DNA from: Dehalococcoidales bacterium
Lineage (GTDB): Bacteria > Chloroflexota > Dehalococcoidia > Dehalococcoidales > BS750m-G39
Reading direction: 5' to 3'
Assembly: GCA_023129255.1 (NCBI GenBank)
Contig: JAGMCH010000029.1
Location: forward strand, 1 to 32,532
DNA: 32,532 bases
The translations under genes and the position numbers were made by a program. Shown here piece by piece: positions 7,457-18,722 of the stretch; positions within the stretch are counted from its first letter, which is position 1; the number at the start of each line of letters is the position of its first letter. The notes beneath the pieces are model-generated. The model made no database searches. It saw nothing but the letters and a program-made list of their open reading frames with translations, and was not told the origin of the DNA.

Positions 7457-8478
7457 TGATTGAATTTGGTTGCCTGCCAACGATTATTGGCAGTATGCCC
7501 CACACCGACCCAGCGGAGGCATGCGCCCTGGTCAGCCACCACCTTAAAGACATTCCCGCCTGGCCCCAGCTACCCAAGCGCTCCTTCAAGGAGAATATGT
7601 ACGCCCAGTTCAGCCAGGGCTTCCCTGGAGCCGTCCTCAAAGACGATAGCCTCTATGTTGACCGCTCCCAGGACCTGGACAAGCCGCTGGAAAAGCTCTA
7701 TGCCGCCTATCTGGACAACGATGTTGATAAATACCCCATCAGCCCTGATTATGCCGCCGGTCTCCACAGCTTCTTAGGTTTGACCAACCTGTCGCCACTG
7801 GCGGTCAAAGGTCAAGTCACCGGACCGGTCACCTGGGGGCTAACCGTCGCCGACAACGAAGGCAAGGCTATAATCTATGACGATGTTCTGGCTGATGCCA
7901 TGGCTAAATTTCTCCGGCTAAAAGCAGGCTGGCAGGAAAAGGAGCTAAGCCAAATCTCTAAGAACACCATTATCTTCGTTGACGAGCCGTATATGGCTTC
8001 CTTCGGCTCGGTCTCAGTGCCCCTGTCCAAAGAAAAGGTCGTCAGCCTGCTGGACGAGGTCTTGGGCGGCATCGGCGGGCTAAAAGGAGTCCACTGCTGC
8101 GGCAACACCGACTGGTCAGTGTTACTCAGCACCAAGATTGATATCCTCAGCTTTGACGCCTACAACTATGCTCAGTCGCTGAGCCTCTATCCCTCGGAAG
8201 TAAAAAGCTTCCTGGACAGAAAAGGCAATATTGCCTGGGGAATTGTGCCAAATGACGAACTCTTGCTAGCCAAAGAGACCGCCGCCAGCCTAAAAGACCG
8301 CCTTGAGGAAGCAATGGCGCCCTTCACCAGAAAGGGCGTCCCCTTCAAGCAACTGATAGAGCAAGGGCTGCTTACCCCCAGTTGCGGGCTGGCACCGCTA
8401 AATACCACCGACGCCGCCGGCCGAGCCCTTGAACTGCTGGCTGAACTATCGGCAAAGATAAGAAAACGCTATATATAA
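7456..8478 (+). CDS. Core MetE-type methionine synthase
   Basis: A 340-aa protein of the MetE C-terminal/uroporphyrinogen decarboxylase-like fold. Zinc-site residues of methionine synthases are present: His and Cys in VHCCGNTDW (about residue 215) and the late Cys in PSCGLAPLN. It lacks the N-terminal half of classical MetE. Short 'core' MetE enzymes of this kind are known from Dehalococcoides and methanogens and take the methyl group from a corrinoid rather than polyglutamyl-folate (family knowledge). Here it probably methylates homocysteine. The start is ATG 7456, overlapping the mtnP stop by one base; the ORF track adds a spurious TTG. The genomic link to mtnP, ahcY and metK supports the assignment. 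The methyl donor is inferred. Confidence 0.8.
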   Translation: MIEFGCLPTIIGSMPHTDPAEACALVSHHLKDIPAWPQLPKRSFKENMYAQFSQGFPGAVLKDDSLYVDRSQDLDKPLEKLYAAYLDNDVDKYPISPDYAAGLHSFLGLTNLSPLAVKGQVTGPVTWGLTVADNEGKAIIYDDVLADAMAKFLRLKAGWQEKELSQISKNTIIFVDEPYMASFGSVSVPLSKEKVVSLLDEVLGGIGGLKGVHCCGNTDWSVLLSTKIDILSFDAYNYAQSLSLYPSEVKSFLDRKGNIAWGIVPNDELLLAKETAASLKDRLEEAMAPFTRKGVPFKQLIEQGLLTPSCGLAPLNTTDAAGRALELLAELSAKIRKRYI

Positions 8479-8496
8479 TTGAATTGTTTATGGGTA

Positions 8497-8652
8497 AGAT
8501 TTTTAGGAACCTATCCCCCTGACCCCCTTCCCTTAGTATTTGTTGAGGGAAGGGGGAGTGTAGTGAGAGGGGGCTTTGCCCCCTCTCCAAAATCTCTTCC
8601 CCCTCTCCAAGAGTGGAGAGGGGGATAAAGGGGGTGAGGTTGATAAACGATT
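8497..8652 (+). repeat. GC-rich palindromic repeat, copy E (uninterrupted)
   Basis: It begins with the same sequence as the end of mtnA in copy D (atttttaggaacctatcccc) but here in non-coding DNA after the methionine synthase stop. Hairpins follow in order: CCCCCTTCCCTT with its complement, GAGAGGGGGC/GCCCCCTCTC, and CCCCCTCTCC/GGAGAGGGGG. It ends with gataaagggggtgaggttgata. That last segment is contiguous here and in copy F but is split by a 35-bp palindrome in copies G and H. Confidence 0.75.
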
Positions 8653-8675
8653 CAACGGGAGGGAAAACCTACTAA

Positions 8676-8876
8676 ATGGAATGCCAGATTGAAGCCAATA
8701 AAGCCAAATGCCCCTGCACCTACGAGCCGTGCTCCAGAAAAGGCAAGTGCTGTGACTGCATTGCCTACCATCTTCAGTTTGACGAGCTTCCCGCTTGCGT
8801 GTTCCCACCTGAGGTGGAGAAAACCTACGACCGCTCTTTCGCCAGGTTCGTCCAGGTCTACTCTCACCAAGCTTAA
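8676..8876 (+). CDS. DUF6485-type Cys-rich small protein
   Basis: A 66-aa protein, [23 protein letters not shown]..., with eight cysteines in the pattern CPC...C...CCDC...AC. It then shows a [17 protein letters not shown] segment. I recognise this as a DUF6485-like family widespread in anaerobes; the cysteines suggest a metal site or Fe-S cluster, but function is unknown. The ATG sits just after repeat copy E, whose GGGAGGG tail may supply a distant ribosome-binding site. The larger ORF in another frame (8689-9006) is a shadow. Confidence 0.8.
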   Translation: MECQIEANKAKCPCTYEPCSRKGKCCDCIAYHLQFDELPACVFPPEVEKTYDRSFARFVQVYSHQA

Positions 8877-8914
8877 GGTGGCAAGACAAGCCGATTTAGG
8901 TTATATTACTAACC

Positions 8915-9016
8915 ATGAACAAGAGAAAAAGGGTAGCTGCCCTAAAACACAGGCGCCAGAGAAAGAAGCTGAAAAAGAAAGCTCAGGCAGAACCCCAAGG
9001 CGGTAAAAGCCGATGA
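8915..9016 (+). CDS. Very small basic protein coupled to the THEP1 gene
   Basis: A 33-codon ORF missing from the ORF track: MNKRKRVAALKHRRQRKK... and a Gly/Ser/Arg end. About half the residues are Lys or Arg, pointing to nucleic-acid or ribosome binding if it is made. Its TGA overlaps the ATG of the downstream NTPase (ATGA), the geometry of translational coupling. TATATT lies seven bases before the ATG, and no Shine-Dalgarno is evident, so it could be leaderless. It could instead be a leader ORF serving translation of the NTPase. I do not know a named family. Confidence 0.5.
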   Translation: MNKRKRVAALKHRRQRKKLKKKAQAEPQGGKSR

Positions 9017-9543
9017 AGCAAGTCTATCTGCTCACCGGGCAGCCGGGAACAGGCAAGACCACAATTATAAAGCAAGCCATAGCCGAGATGAAGGGCAAGG
9101 CCGGCGGCTTTTATACCGAGGAAATAAAAAGCCAGGGGGTAAGACAGGGCTTCAGGCTGGTTACTCTGGATGGACAAACTGCGGTACTGGCTCACCTCTA
9201 TTTCCACAGCCCACATCGGGTAAGCAAGTATGGTGTTGACGTTGAAAGCCTGGATAAGGTAGGAGTTTCTGCCATTAACCAGGCAATCAAGAAGTGCGAC
9301 TTAGTGGTCATTGACGAAATTGGCAAGATGGAGCTATTCTCGGCTAAATTCAGGGAAGCGGTGTTAAACATACTTAACAGCAGGAAGAGGCTGCTGGGAA
9401 CTATTATGCTCAGCCCCCACCCATGTGCCGATGCTATCAAGCGCCAGCCTCAAGTAAATCTGGTAACCGTCACCAGAACCAACCACCAGCAGGTGCTGGA
9501 GGAGCTGCAAGACTGGCTAGCCACCGAATCCCCCAAATTATAG
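9013..9543 (+). CDS. THEP1-type nucleoside-triphosphatase
   Basis: A P-loop protein of 176 aa matching the NTPase THEP1 family (KAP-type, present in archaea, thermophilic bacteria and as NTPCR in animals). It shows Walker A GQPGTGKTT at residues 8-16, the GFYTEEI segment, and Walker B LVVIDEIGKMEL at about residues 97-108. Members hydrolyse several NTPs slowly in vitro; the biological role is unsettled, with RNA or nucleotide metabolism suggested. The ATG overlaps the stop of the small basic ORF. The mannosidase gene downstream appears to have its own -10 element (TATAAT, 9544-9549), so these may be separate units. Confidence 0.88.
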   Translation: MKQVYLLTGQPGTGKTTIIKQAIAEMKGKAGGFYTEEIKSQGVRQGFRLVTLDGQTAVLAHLYFHSPHRVSKYGVDVESLDKVGVSAINQAIKKCDLVVIDEIGKMELFSAKFREAVLNILNSRKRLLGTIMLSPHPCADAIKRQPQVNLVTVTRTNHQQVLEELQDWLATESPKL

Positions 9544-9569
9544 TATAATTCCCTCAGACGGAGGTTAAG

Positions 9570-11969
9570 ATGCCAACGGCTTATCTTGTCCCACATACTC
9601 ATTATGATGTGGCTTGGGCTTTCTCCAAGGAAGAATATCTCAAGATAAATGAAGCCATTCTGGAGCAAGCTTTAAGGCTGATGAAGAAACCGGAATTTAA
9701 GTTCTGCTTGGAGCAAACCTTCCTGCTCAAAGAGATGGAGAAAAGGAACCCTCCCATCTCCAAACGCATCACGAAAATGATAAAGGAGGGCAAATGCGAG
9801 ATAGTCGATGGGCAATACCTTATGCCGGATGCTATGCTTCCCACTGGTGAGGTGCTGGTAAGGGATATCCTGGTTGGCAAAAGATACTGTAAGCAGAAAT
9901 TTGGCATTGAGGTGCCCGTGGCCTGGGCCGCCGATAGCTTCGGCATGAATGCTCAGCTTCCTCAAATTTATAAGAAAGCGGGGTACAAATGGCTCGCTTT
10001 CAGAAGGGGTGCCCGGGCAGAAATTACGGAGAGCGAATTCCTGTGGAAGGGGTTGGATGGAACCACCATCCTGACTCACTGGTTCCCCCTGGGTTACCGG
10101 GCTGGGCTGGATATTGATAAATGGGAAGAGTCATTTGCTGAGCTTAATAAATATGCCTCCACCCCCAATATCTTGATGCCCTGCGGCAGCGGCTCCATGC
10201 CCCCACAGCCTGAAACCATCCCGGCAGTAAAGAAGTGGAACCGAACCCACCCCGACATTCAGATGAAGATAGCCACCCCAAAGGAATTCTTCCAGGCACT
10301 GGAAAGCTCCAGCAAAAGGTTTGAAGTAATAGAAGGCGAGTTATACGATGACGAACTGGTTGCTGTCTTCCCCCAGGTATGCTCCAGTCGGACCTGGATA
10401 GTGCAGGGCACCAGGGAATGCGAAGGACTGCTCATCACCGCTGAAACCTTTGCCACCATCGCCTGGCTTCTTGGCGCTGAATATCCAACCGACGAGTTCC
10501 GGGAGGCGTGGGGAAAAGCCCTGTTCCTTGCCTTCCATGATGTAATCACCGGCTGCGGCGTGGATGAAATTTATGAAGAGGTAAGGGAGATTTTTGCCTT
10601 TCTCAAAAGCAAACTCAGCCAAATCCTGACCGAATCTTTAATCTACATAGCGGGAAAAATAAACACCAAAGGTAAAGGGACAGCGGTGTTCAACCCCCTC
10701 CCCTGGCCGACAAAGAACTGGGTTGAATCAGCCAAGGGCGGTTTTATTGCTGATGTCCCCCCGCTGGGCTATAAGGTGTATAAGTCTGTCCCCCTAAAAA
10801 AGAAGCCATCGGATAGGATAAAAATTGAAGGCAATGAGATAGAAACGCCATTTTTCAAGCTAAAAGTAGATGATAAAACCGGGATAATTGAGGTCTCCGA
10901 TAAAGCTGGAAATCGGTTACTAAGCGGAAATGAGATTATTATTGAGGATGAGGTTGGCGACCTCTATTATCATCGCACTAGGTTCTCCCCTGAGTTGATA
11001 AAGAGCGAATCAGGCGAAGGCATACAATATGGAAGTTTCAAGCCCAAAGGCTTCCGCATAAAGGAGGAAGGCTCAAGGGTAAAAGTAATCTTTGAAAACG
11101 AGTATTACTGCCTCACCTGGCCTTACAGACTACAGAAAAGGTTCCCCCCCATAATTTACAAGTATAAAACGCTGGATATCAGCAAAGAGGTGGTGATTTA
11201 TAGCGATATCCCCCGCCTGGAATTTATTACCAGAATTGATAATAAATACCCCAATATAAGGCTGAGGGTTAAGTTTGATACCATGATAGACAGGAACGTC
11301 TGCTTTCGGGAGACACAATTTGGGGTTATTCCCGAGCCAACCGAGTTCTTCACCAGAGACGAGGGAGCCAAACCATCGGGGATACCTAATTTTCTGAGCT
11401 GGTTTGATGTAAGCGATGGGACACGAGGGATAACCTTTATGAACAAGGGACTACCGGCGGTGGAAAAAGTGGGCACCGCTGCCTACATCACCCTTTTCCG
11501 GGGGGTCTACGGACTCTCCGCCGATGGCATAGCCGGACCTTTAGTCCCCACCCCGGATGCCCTGGAGCTGAAGTCCTATACCTTTGAATACGCCGTCCAA
11601 CCCCATGATGGAGACTGGCGGCAGGCTGAGATGTATAAACAGGCACAGGATTTTCACCATTTGCCCACCGCCATCCAGGCTAATGCCAAGGGAGATTTAC
11701 CCTCAGAATACTCTTTTCTAAAGCTTTCGCCCCATAACCTCATCTTCTCCGCCCTGAAGAAAGCCGAAGACAGCGACGGCGTTATCCTGCGCTTCTTTGA
11801 GACCACGGGAGAGGTTACACAGGCTGAGGTGGAGCTATTCAGAGCCATTAAAAGATTGACACTGGTGGATTTACTGGAAAGAGAAGAAGGCGAACTGCCA
11901 TTTGAAGGAACCCGATTCAGGCTTGAGGTAAAACCCTTTGAGATAGTGACCCTGAAGCTTGAGTTTTAG
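9570..11969 (+). CDS. Glycoside hydrolase family 38 alpha-mannosidase
   Basis: A 799-aa GH38 enzyme. The metal-binding motif HTHYDVAW lies at residues 8-15. The nucleophile region AWAADSFGMNAQLPQIYKKAG falls near residue 115, and the conserved FHDVITGCGVDEIY falls near residue 320. The C-terminal half is the beta-sandwich domain typical of the family. There is no signal peptide, so it should act in the cytosol on imported or recycled mannosides. GGAGG is six bases before the ATG, and a TATAAT element lies at 9544-9549 without a good -35. Bacterial GH38 enzymes include 2-O-mannosylglycerate hydrolase and general alpha-mannosidases; the substrate cannot be told here. The phosphohexomutase and PMI-like cupin about 9 kb away may belong to the same sugar economy. 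Confidence 0.88.
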   Translation: MPTAYLVPHTHYDVAWAFSKEEYLKINEAILEQALRLMKKPEFKFCLEQTFLLKEMEKRNPPISKRITKMIKEGKCEIVDGQYLMPDAMLPTGEVLVRDILVGKRYCKQKFGIEVPVAWAADSFGMNAQLPQIYKKAGYKWLAFRRGARAEITESEFLWKGLDGTTILTHWFPLGYRAGLDIDKWEESFAELNKYASTPNILMPCGSGSMPPQPETIPAVKKWNRTHPDIQMKIATPKEFFQALESSSKRFEVIEGELYDDELVAVFPQVCSSRTWIVQGTRECEGLLITAETFATIAWLLGAEYPTDEFREAWGKALFLAFHDVITGCGVDEIYEEVREIFAFLKSKLSQILTESLIYIAGKINTKGKGTAVFNPLPWPTKNWVESAKGGFIADVPPLGYKVYKSVPLKKKPSDRIKIEGNEIETPFFKLKVDDKTGIIEVSDKAGNRLLSGNEIIIEDEVGDLYYHRTRFSPELIKSESGEGIQYGSFKPKGFRIKEEGSRVKVIFENEYYCLTWPYRLQKRFPPIIYKYKTLDISKEVVIYSDIPRLEFITRIDNKYPNIRLRVKFDTMIDRNVCFRETQFGVIPEPTEFFTRDEGAKPSGIPNFLSWFDVSDGTRGITFMNKGLPAVEKVGTAAYITLFRGVYGLSADGIAGPLVPTPDALELKSYTFEYAVQPHDGDWRQAEMYKQAQDFHHLPTAIQANAKGDLPSEYSFLKLSPHNLIFSALKKAEDSDGVILRFFETTGEVTQAEVELFRAIKRLTLVDLLEREEGELPFEGTRFRLEVKPFEIVTLKLEF

Positions 11970-12013
11970 CCGGGGACTTTGTTTACTAAGGCGTCTCATT
12001 CCCACCAAAAGCG

Positions 12014-12095
12014 GGAATTTAAGGGCGAAGCCCCTGAGGGTGGGCCGGGTGGGAAGAAAGACACCTAAAAATGGGGGGTGGGGTTGATAAAAATT
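12014..12095 (+). repeat. GC-rich intergenic repeat, copy C
   Basis: Pattern gaatttaagggcgaagcccctgagg...gggtgggaagaaag...ggggggtggggttgata, related to copies A and B and sharing the GGCGAAGCCCCT core with copies F, G and H. It fills most of the gap between the mannosidase and the next gene. No other feature is seen in the gap. Confidence 0.6.
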
Positions 12096-12128
12096 CTCAC
12101 AACAAGGGCTAAAAGGAAGTAAACTCTA

Positions 12129-13124
12129 ATGCTGCCGGAAATGGTTAGAGCCCTATTAGAGCCCCAAGCCTATCCCCAGGCTCCAGGGAAAATAGAGCTG
12201 GTGCAGACCCAGATGTCATTCGTCTTCCTCACCGATGAATTTGTTTATAAGGTAAAGAAAGCGGTAAACCTGGGCTACCTGGACTATACTTCTTTGGAAA
12301 AGCGCCAGTTCTATTGCCAGCGGGAGGTTGAGCTTAACCGCCGTCTCTGCCCTGAGGTCTATCTAGGGGTGGTGCCCATAACCCGAGATAGAGGGGCTAT
12401 CTTGGTAGCCGGCAAAGGGGAAGTTATAGAGCATGCGGTAAAGATGCGCCGTCTCCCCCAGCAAGCAATGATGGATGTGCTGCTTGGTGATAACCAGGTA
12501 TCACCGGAAATGATAACCAGGGTGGCACAAAAACTGGTGGCGTTTCACCGAAAGGCGGAGACCAACGCCAATATCAGCACCTTTGGTGAAATTAAAGCCA
12601 TCACCCAGAACACTGACGAGAATTTTGACCAGACCAAAAAATACATAGGAACTACCCTTTCAAGAGAAAAGTATCAGCGTATCAAGGATTACACTGACGG
12701 CTTTATTGAGGAAAATGCCCCTCTATTTGGCAAGCGGATAGCCGATGGCAGGATAAAGGACTGCCACGGAGACCTTCATGCCGCCCATATCTGCTTCACC
12801 GACGACATCTGCATCTACGACTGTATAGAATTTAACGATAGGTTCAGATATTGCGATGTCGCCTCGGAGGTTGCCTTCCTGGCTATGGACTTAGACCACT
12901 ACGGGCGAGCCGACCTATCACGTAGCTTGGTCAACGCCTATGTAGCTGAGAGCCGGGATAGCCAGTTACTGGAGCTACTCAATTTCTACAAGTGCTACCG
13001 GGCTTATGTGCGGGGCAAGGTGGAGAGCTTTAAGCTCGACGACCCTTATATCTCAAAGGAGGAAAAGGAGAGACTCTTAGCTGTTGCCAAGAGGTATTTC
13101 GAACTTGCTGAATCGTATATATGA
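12129..13124 (+). CDS. COG2187-like aminoglycoside-phosphotransferase-fold protein
   Basis: A 331-aa predicted small-molecule kinase of the APH/choline-kinase fold. N-lobe residues include the VYKVKKAVNLGYLDY stretch. Catalytic and metal-binding motifs are HGDLHAAHI (about residue 218) and DCIEFNDRFRYCDVASEVAFLAMDL, which are hallmarks of the COG2187 group. In many bacteria this domain is fused at its C-terminus to a COG0645-type P-loop kinase. Here the polypeptide stops at AESYI, and the P-loop partner appears 1.8 kb downstream as a separate gene. AAGGAAG precedes the ATG by about nine bases. Substrate unknown; actual aminoglycoside resistance is not implied. Confidence 0.85.
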   Translation: MLPEMVRALLEPQAYPQAPGKIELVQTQMSFVFLTDEFVYKVKKAVNLGYLDYTSLEKRQFYCQREVELNRRLCPEVYLGVVPITRDRGAILVAGKGEVIEHAVKMRRLPQQAMMDVLLGDNQVSPEMITRVAQKLVAFHRKAETNANISTFGEIKAITQNTDENFDQTKKYIGTTLSREKYQRIKDYTDGFIEENAPLFGKRIADGRIKDCHGDLHAAHICFTDDICIYDCIEFNDRFRYCDVASEVAFLAMDLDHYGRADLSRSLVNAYVAESRDSQLLELLNFYKCYRAYVRGKVESFKLDDPYISKEEKERLLAVAKRYFELAESYI

Positions 13125-13132
13125 TATATTAT
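13105..13132 (+). promoter_or_regulatory. Possible promoter of the chrB-MFS unit
   Basis: TTGCTG, 16 nt, TATTAT, overlapping the end of the COG2187-like gene in an AT-rich patch (gtatatatgatatattatcg). It would give a leader of about 60 nt containing the AAGGAGG site before the ChrB-domain gene. Consensus match is moderate. Confidence 0.35.
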
Positions 13133-13202
13133 CGTGTAGGTCAAGAACAAAGCCGATTAGGCGGACCCTGTAATATCAACGACAATTTGAAGGAGGTGCT
13201 TT

Positions 13203-13637
13203 ATGAAATGGATAACACGGGAGCATGTGCATGTGGATAGGGTGGCCTGTCCCTGGCTCATCAAGAGGTTCGTCGATGCAGATGCCGAGTTCATCTTCGC
13301 CCCACCTGACGAGGTGATGGATAGAGCCAAGCGTGAAGGAGCTACCCCTTTCGACGCCAGGGGTCAGGCTGAACTCGATCACCACGAGGGCAGATGCAGC
13401 TTTGAGAGCATCATTAAGAAGTACGAGTTGACGGATCCGGCTCTACTGGGAGTAGCCAAAGTAGTACATGCGGCTGATGTCAGGGAAGACCGTGCTACCG
13501 CACCGGAAGCAGATGGGCTAGAGGCAATCGCTAGAGGATTCGGACTAATCTATAGTGATGACTTCGAGATTCTGGAGAAGCAGTTCCCTGTTTACGACGC
13601 CCTGTACGCCTACTGCAAATCTAAACTTGGTCAATAA
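13203..13637 (+). CDS. ChrB C-terminal-domain protein
   Basis: A 144-aa stand-alone version of the ChrB C-terminal domain. Typical segments are HVDRVACPWLIKRFVDADAEFIF at residues 8-30, the metal-ligand-like LDHHEGRCSFESIIKKYELTDPALL near residues 58-83, and a C-terminal VYDALYAYC. In chromate-resistance operons the full ChrB senses chromate, and this domain often occurs alone next to transporters. Here it precedes an MFS permease by about 100 bases, so a role with that transporter is likely. AAGGAGGTG lies a few bases before the ATG. Whether chromate is the real substrate cannot be said; no chrA gene is in the window. Confidence 0.85.
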   Translation: MKWITREHVHVDRVACPWLIKRFVDADAEFIFAPPDEVMDRAKREGATPFDARGQAELDHHEGRCSFESIIKKYELTDPALLGVAKVVHAADVREDRATAPEADGLEAIARGFGLIYSDDFEILEKQFPVYDALYAYCKSKLGQ

Positions 13638-13741
13638 AGCTGCCCTCAAACCATGTTGGAAAAGATCCAGTTACTCGTTAGAGAAGCAGATACACTGTAT
13701 TCTTATTTCAAGAAACAGTTATAGAGCAAGGTGAAGTAATT

Positions 13742-14952
13742 ATGAGCAAATGGCGTTCATTCATTAATATTTCATTAGTAGATTTTTCGGCAAGATTGAG
13801 CTACAACGTCGCCAGAACGCCATTGTTACCACTTTTTGCCTTGTATTTGGGAGCCCCCCTCTCACTAATAGGTATAATAGTCGGAGCATCCACGGTAACC
13901 GGTATTTTCTTAAAAGCCCCTTCAGGTGCCTTGTCTGATTACATTGGCAGAAAGAGGATGCTTCTTTTTGGTGCGCTCCTTTTTGCCGTTATGCCCTTTA
14001 GTTATTATTTCGTAGCTCTAGCCTGGATTCTTATTATCATAAGAATTATTCACGGAATGGCTACCTCGATATACGGGCCGGTAGCAAATGCAGTGGTTGC
14101 CAATATTGCTGGTAAAGAAAAGGGGAAGTATCTGTCAATTTTCTCCTTGATAAAAATCGGGACTAATGCTCTGGGAGGCGTAATTGGCGGCTGGCTATTA
14201 TACTCTCTGGCCAAGGGACAAGATTATACTATCAGTGATTTTCACAATGCTTATTTAATTTGTGGAATCTTAGGAATGATTGCCTTACTAGTAGCTTTCT
14301 TTGTACTGCCTAAAATAGAACCGTCTACCGAACGTAGAGGAATAAAAGATTCTTTTGGCAAAACCCTTGATGGATTAAGGGATACAGGCAGAAATTTGAA
14401 AATATTGATGACTTCGTCAATGGAATCGCTTCAAAATATGACAATGGGTGCAGCCATGGCATTTTTGCCAATATTGGCCGTAAAAGAATACGGTCTTTCC
14501 GTACTTCAGGCTGGAATTCTATGGTCGGTGGCAATGGGTGTTTCTGTAGCCTGCAAGCCTGTTATGGGTTATCTTTCAGATAGGATGAAACGATGGAAGC
14601 TTGTTTCATTAGGTATGTTTATTTGTGCTATTTCATTTGTAGGTTTCACATTAACCTCTGATTTTTATTTGTTGACAGTAGTAGCGATATTCTTTGGTTT
14701 CGCCGAGGCGATTGTTACCACTTCCACCATTGCTTATGTAGCTGAAGTGGCATCGGCAAAGCGACTTGGAGCCAGTCTGGGTGTATTTGGAACTATTGCC
14801 GATACAGGCCAGGCTTTGGGTCCAATAATTGTCGGGATTTTGCTTGCCTACATAAGTTATTTTAGCAGTTTTATGGTTGTTTCATTGTGTATAATTTTGT
14901 TGACAGTTTTATATGCTGCTATGCAGATAAAGGGAGAGAAGGAGGTGGTAAA

Positions 14953-14956
<4 letters not shown>
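13742..14956 (+). CDS. MFS transporter
   Basis: A 404-aa major facilitator with about twelve hydrophobic segments. The loop 2-3 signature is present as SGALSDYIGRKRMLLFGALLF (about residues 61-81), and a matching half-repeat, YLSDRMKRWKLVSLG, appears in the C-terminal half. It is probably a proton-coupled exporter of a small molecule, and it follows the ChrB-domain gene. The DNA is noticeably AT-richer than the flanking kinase genes, consistent with transfer of the ChrB-MFS pair. AAGGTGA precedes the ATG. Its TGA overlaps the TTG start of the following kinase gene, and the GGAGGTGG serving that gene lies within the last codons of this one. Confidence 0.9.
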
Positions 14957-16907
<1,951 letters not shown>

Positions 16908-16920
16908 AAAAGGAGAAAAA

Positions 16921-18129
16921 ATGTCAAGTAGCTTTAGCAGTTCACCAACCTATATGCTCACCTCAGAGTCAGTTACTGAAGGGCACCCCGATAAGCTATG
17001 CGACCAGATATCGGACGCCATCCTTGACGCCATTCTGGCGCAAGACCCCTATGCCAGGGTAGCCTGCGAGACAGCGGTAACCAATGGCATGATAATCGTC
17101 CTCGGTGAGATTACCACCGACTGCTATATTGAGATTCCTCAGATAGTGCGGGAGGTAGTCCGTGACGTAGGCTATACCCATCCCGAATATGGCTTTGAGT
17201 ATCAAGCCTGCGGGGTGATGGTCTCCATCAAGGAGCAGTCCAGCGACATTGCCCTGGGGGTAAATAAATCGTTGGAGGCAAAAGGAGCTTCAGCCGATGA
17301 CCTTGATAAGATTGGTGCCGGCGACCAGGGAATGATGGTTGGCTTTGCCTGCAATGAGACGCCTGAGCTTATGCCACTGCCTATTTCCCTGGCACATAAG
17401 CTATGCCGGCGCCTGGCTCAGGTGAGGAAGGATAATACCCTACCCTACCTCCGCCCCGATGGAAAATCACAGGTAACCATTGAATATAGCCATGGCATCC
17501 CCAAGCGAGTAGATAGTATAGTACTGGGAGCCCAGCACAACCCCGATGTCAACCAGGCTCAGATTGAAAAAGACATCATTAAGCAAGTAATCAGGGAAGT
17601 CATCCCGACCACACTAATAGATGATAAAACCAAGTATTATGTCAATGCTACCGGTCGATTTGTCATCGGAGGTCCGGTATCCGATACCGGCTTTACTGGG
17701 CGCAAAATCCTGGTCGATACCTACGGCGGTATTGCCCGGCACGGTGGTGGTTGCTTCTCGGGCAAAGACCCAACTAAAGTCGACCGCTCAGCAGCTTACA
17801 TGGCTCGCTACATAGCCAAGAATATTGTCGCCGCCGGTCTGGCTGAACGGCTGGAGATCCAGATTTCTTATTCCATTGGCGTTGCCCATCCCCTCTCCGT
17901 CTCCGTTGAGACCTTCGGCACCGCCAAGGTTGACCACGAGAGCATACTCAAGCTGATAGATAAGCACTTTGACCTCAGGCCAGAAGCCATTATCCGAAAC
18001 CTTGACCTGCGCCGTCCGATATATAGACCCACCTCTTGTTACGGGCACTTCGGCAGAGACGACCTAGACCTCCCCTGGGAAAAGACCGATAAAGCCGAGA
18101 TATTAAAGAAAGAGGCGCTGGGTAAGTAA
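16921..18129 (+). CDS. metK: S-adenosylmethionine synthetase
   Basis: MetK makes S-adenosylmethionine from methionine and ATP. Motifs are [16 protein letters not shown] (residues 21-36), the ATP/methionine loop [15 protein letters not shown], and the glycine-rich P-loop [22 protein letters not shown]. Length is 402 aa, normal for the family. The spacing from ahcY is 13 bases with AAAGGAG ahead of the ATG, so the two form an operon. With core MetE and ahcY this completes the cycle methionine to SAM to SAH to homocysteine to methionine, with MtnP/MtnA recovering the methylthio side branch. Confidence 0.97.
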   Translation: MSSSFSSSPTYMLTSESVTEGHPDKLCDQISDAILDAILAQDPYARVACETAVTNGMIIVLGEITTDCYIEIPQIVREVVRDVGYTHPEYGFEYQACGVMVSIKEQSSDIALGVNKSLEAKGASADDLDKIGAGDQGMMVGFACNETPELMPLPISLAHKLCRRLAQVRKDNTLPYLRPDGKSQVTIEYSHGIPKRVDSIVLGAQHNPDVNQAQIEKDIIKQVIREVIPTTLIDDKTKYYVNATGRFVIGGPVSDTGFTGRKILVDTYGGIARHGGGCFSGKDPTKVDRSAAYMARYIAKNIVAAGLAERLEIQISYSIGVAHPLSVSVETFGTAKVDHESILKLIDKHFDLRPEAIIRNLDLRRPIYRPTSCYGHFGRDDLDLPWEKTDKAEILKKEALGK

Positions 18130-18158
18130 TAGAAGCATAACTGGGAGGTGGCAAAATA

Positions 18159-18713
18159 ATGGAAACTTGGGCGATTGTGGCACTGGTGCTAGGGTCAAAT
18201 ATCATTATTGCTCTTTCCACGTTTTTCGCCACAAAAATGCAAGTAAGCCATTCTGACAAACGGTTAGACAAAGAACTCGAAAGAGCGAGGGAGGTAGATT
18301 ATCGGGAGAGGCGACGAGAAATTAGAGGTGAACCATTACTCAAACTAAGAGCTGAGCTGGCCCGTATGGCCAACAAACAAAACAGATTGGTGGACGCGGC
18401 ACATAAACAACACACCAGGTTTGGTTTTACGGACGAAGAAGCACAAGAGCTACTGCGAGAGGCTATCGACGATTGGAACAACTACGTCAGAGGTGGGGAG
18501 TGGTTGCAAACTCTTTTCATGTTAGACGATGCGGAACTTGGAGACAAGCTAGGAGATATATTAAAGGGTTACACAGAATCTTATGTTAGTGCTATATACC
18601 ATAAAGACCTAAAAGCAACAGAACTAGGAGAAGCTATGCAGGTCTTTGAAATAAACAAAAATAAGATTATTGAAGTCCAATCATTAATTAACAAACGCTT
18701 AGAGGAATTGTAG
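18159..18713 (+). CDS. Membrane-anchored hypothetical protein
   Basis: A 184-aa protein. A single N-terminal hydrophobic helix (about residues 4-28, WAIVALVLGSNIIIALSTFFA) precedes a highly charged helical region (DKRLDKELERAREVDYRERRRE...) and a largely alpha-helical remainder. It most likely faces the cytoplasm from a single membrane anchor. I know no named family, though proteins of this layout are common hypotheticals near mobile or variable regions. GGGAGGTGG is at a good distance from the ATG. The DNA is AT-richer than metK, and repeat copy G follows its stop. Confidence 0.65.
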   Translation: METWAIVALVLGSNIIIALSTFFATKMQVSHSDKRLDKELERAREVDYRERRREIRGEPLLKLRAELARMANKQNRLVDAAHKQHTRFGFTDEEAQELLREAIDDWNNYVRGGEWLQTLFMLDDAELGDKLGDILKGYTESYVSAIYHKDLKATELGEAMQVFEINKNKIIEVQSLINKRLEEL

Positions 18714-18722
18714 TTCATATAA

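Noticed and set aside
8689-9006. 105-aa plus-strand ORF
   Set aside because: It overlaps the Cys-rich DUF6485-like gene and the small basic ORF in another frame; its residues show no conserved pattern.
12129-13124. Aminoglycoside resistance gene
   Set aside because: The APH fold is present, but the sequence belongs to the COG2187-like housekeeping group; resistance cannot be claimed.
13653-13724. 23-codon ORF (MLEKIQLLVREADTLYSYFKKQ...) between the ChrB and MFS genes
   Set aside because: Reads like a plausible helix, but there is no ribosome-binding site, no coupling to the MFS start and no recognisable family; kept out for lack of support.
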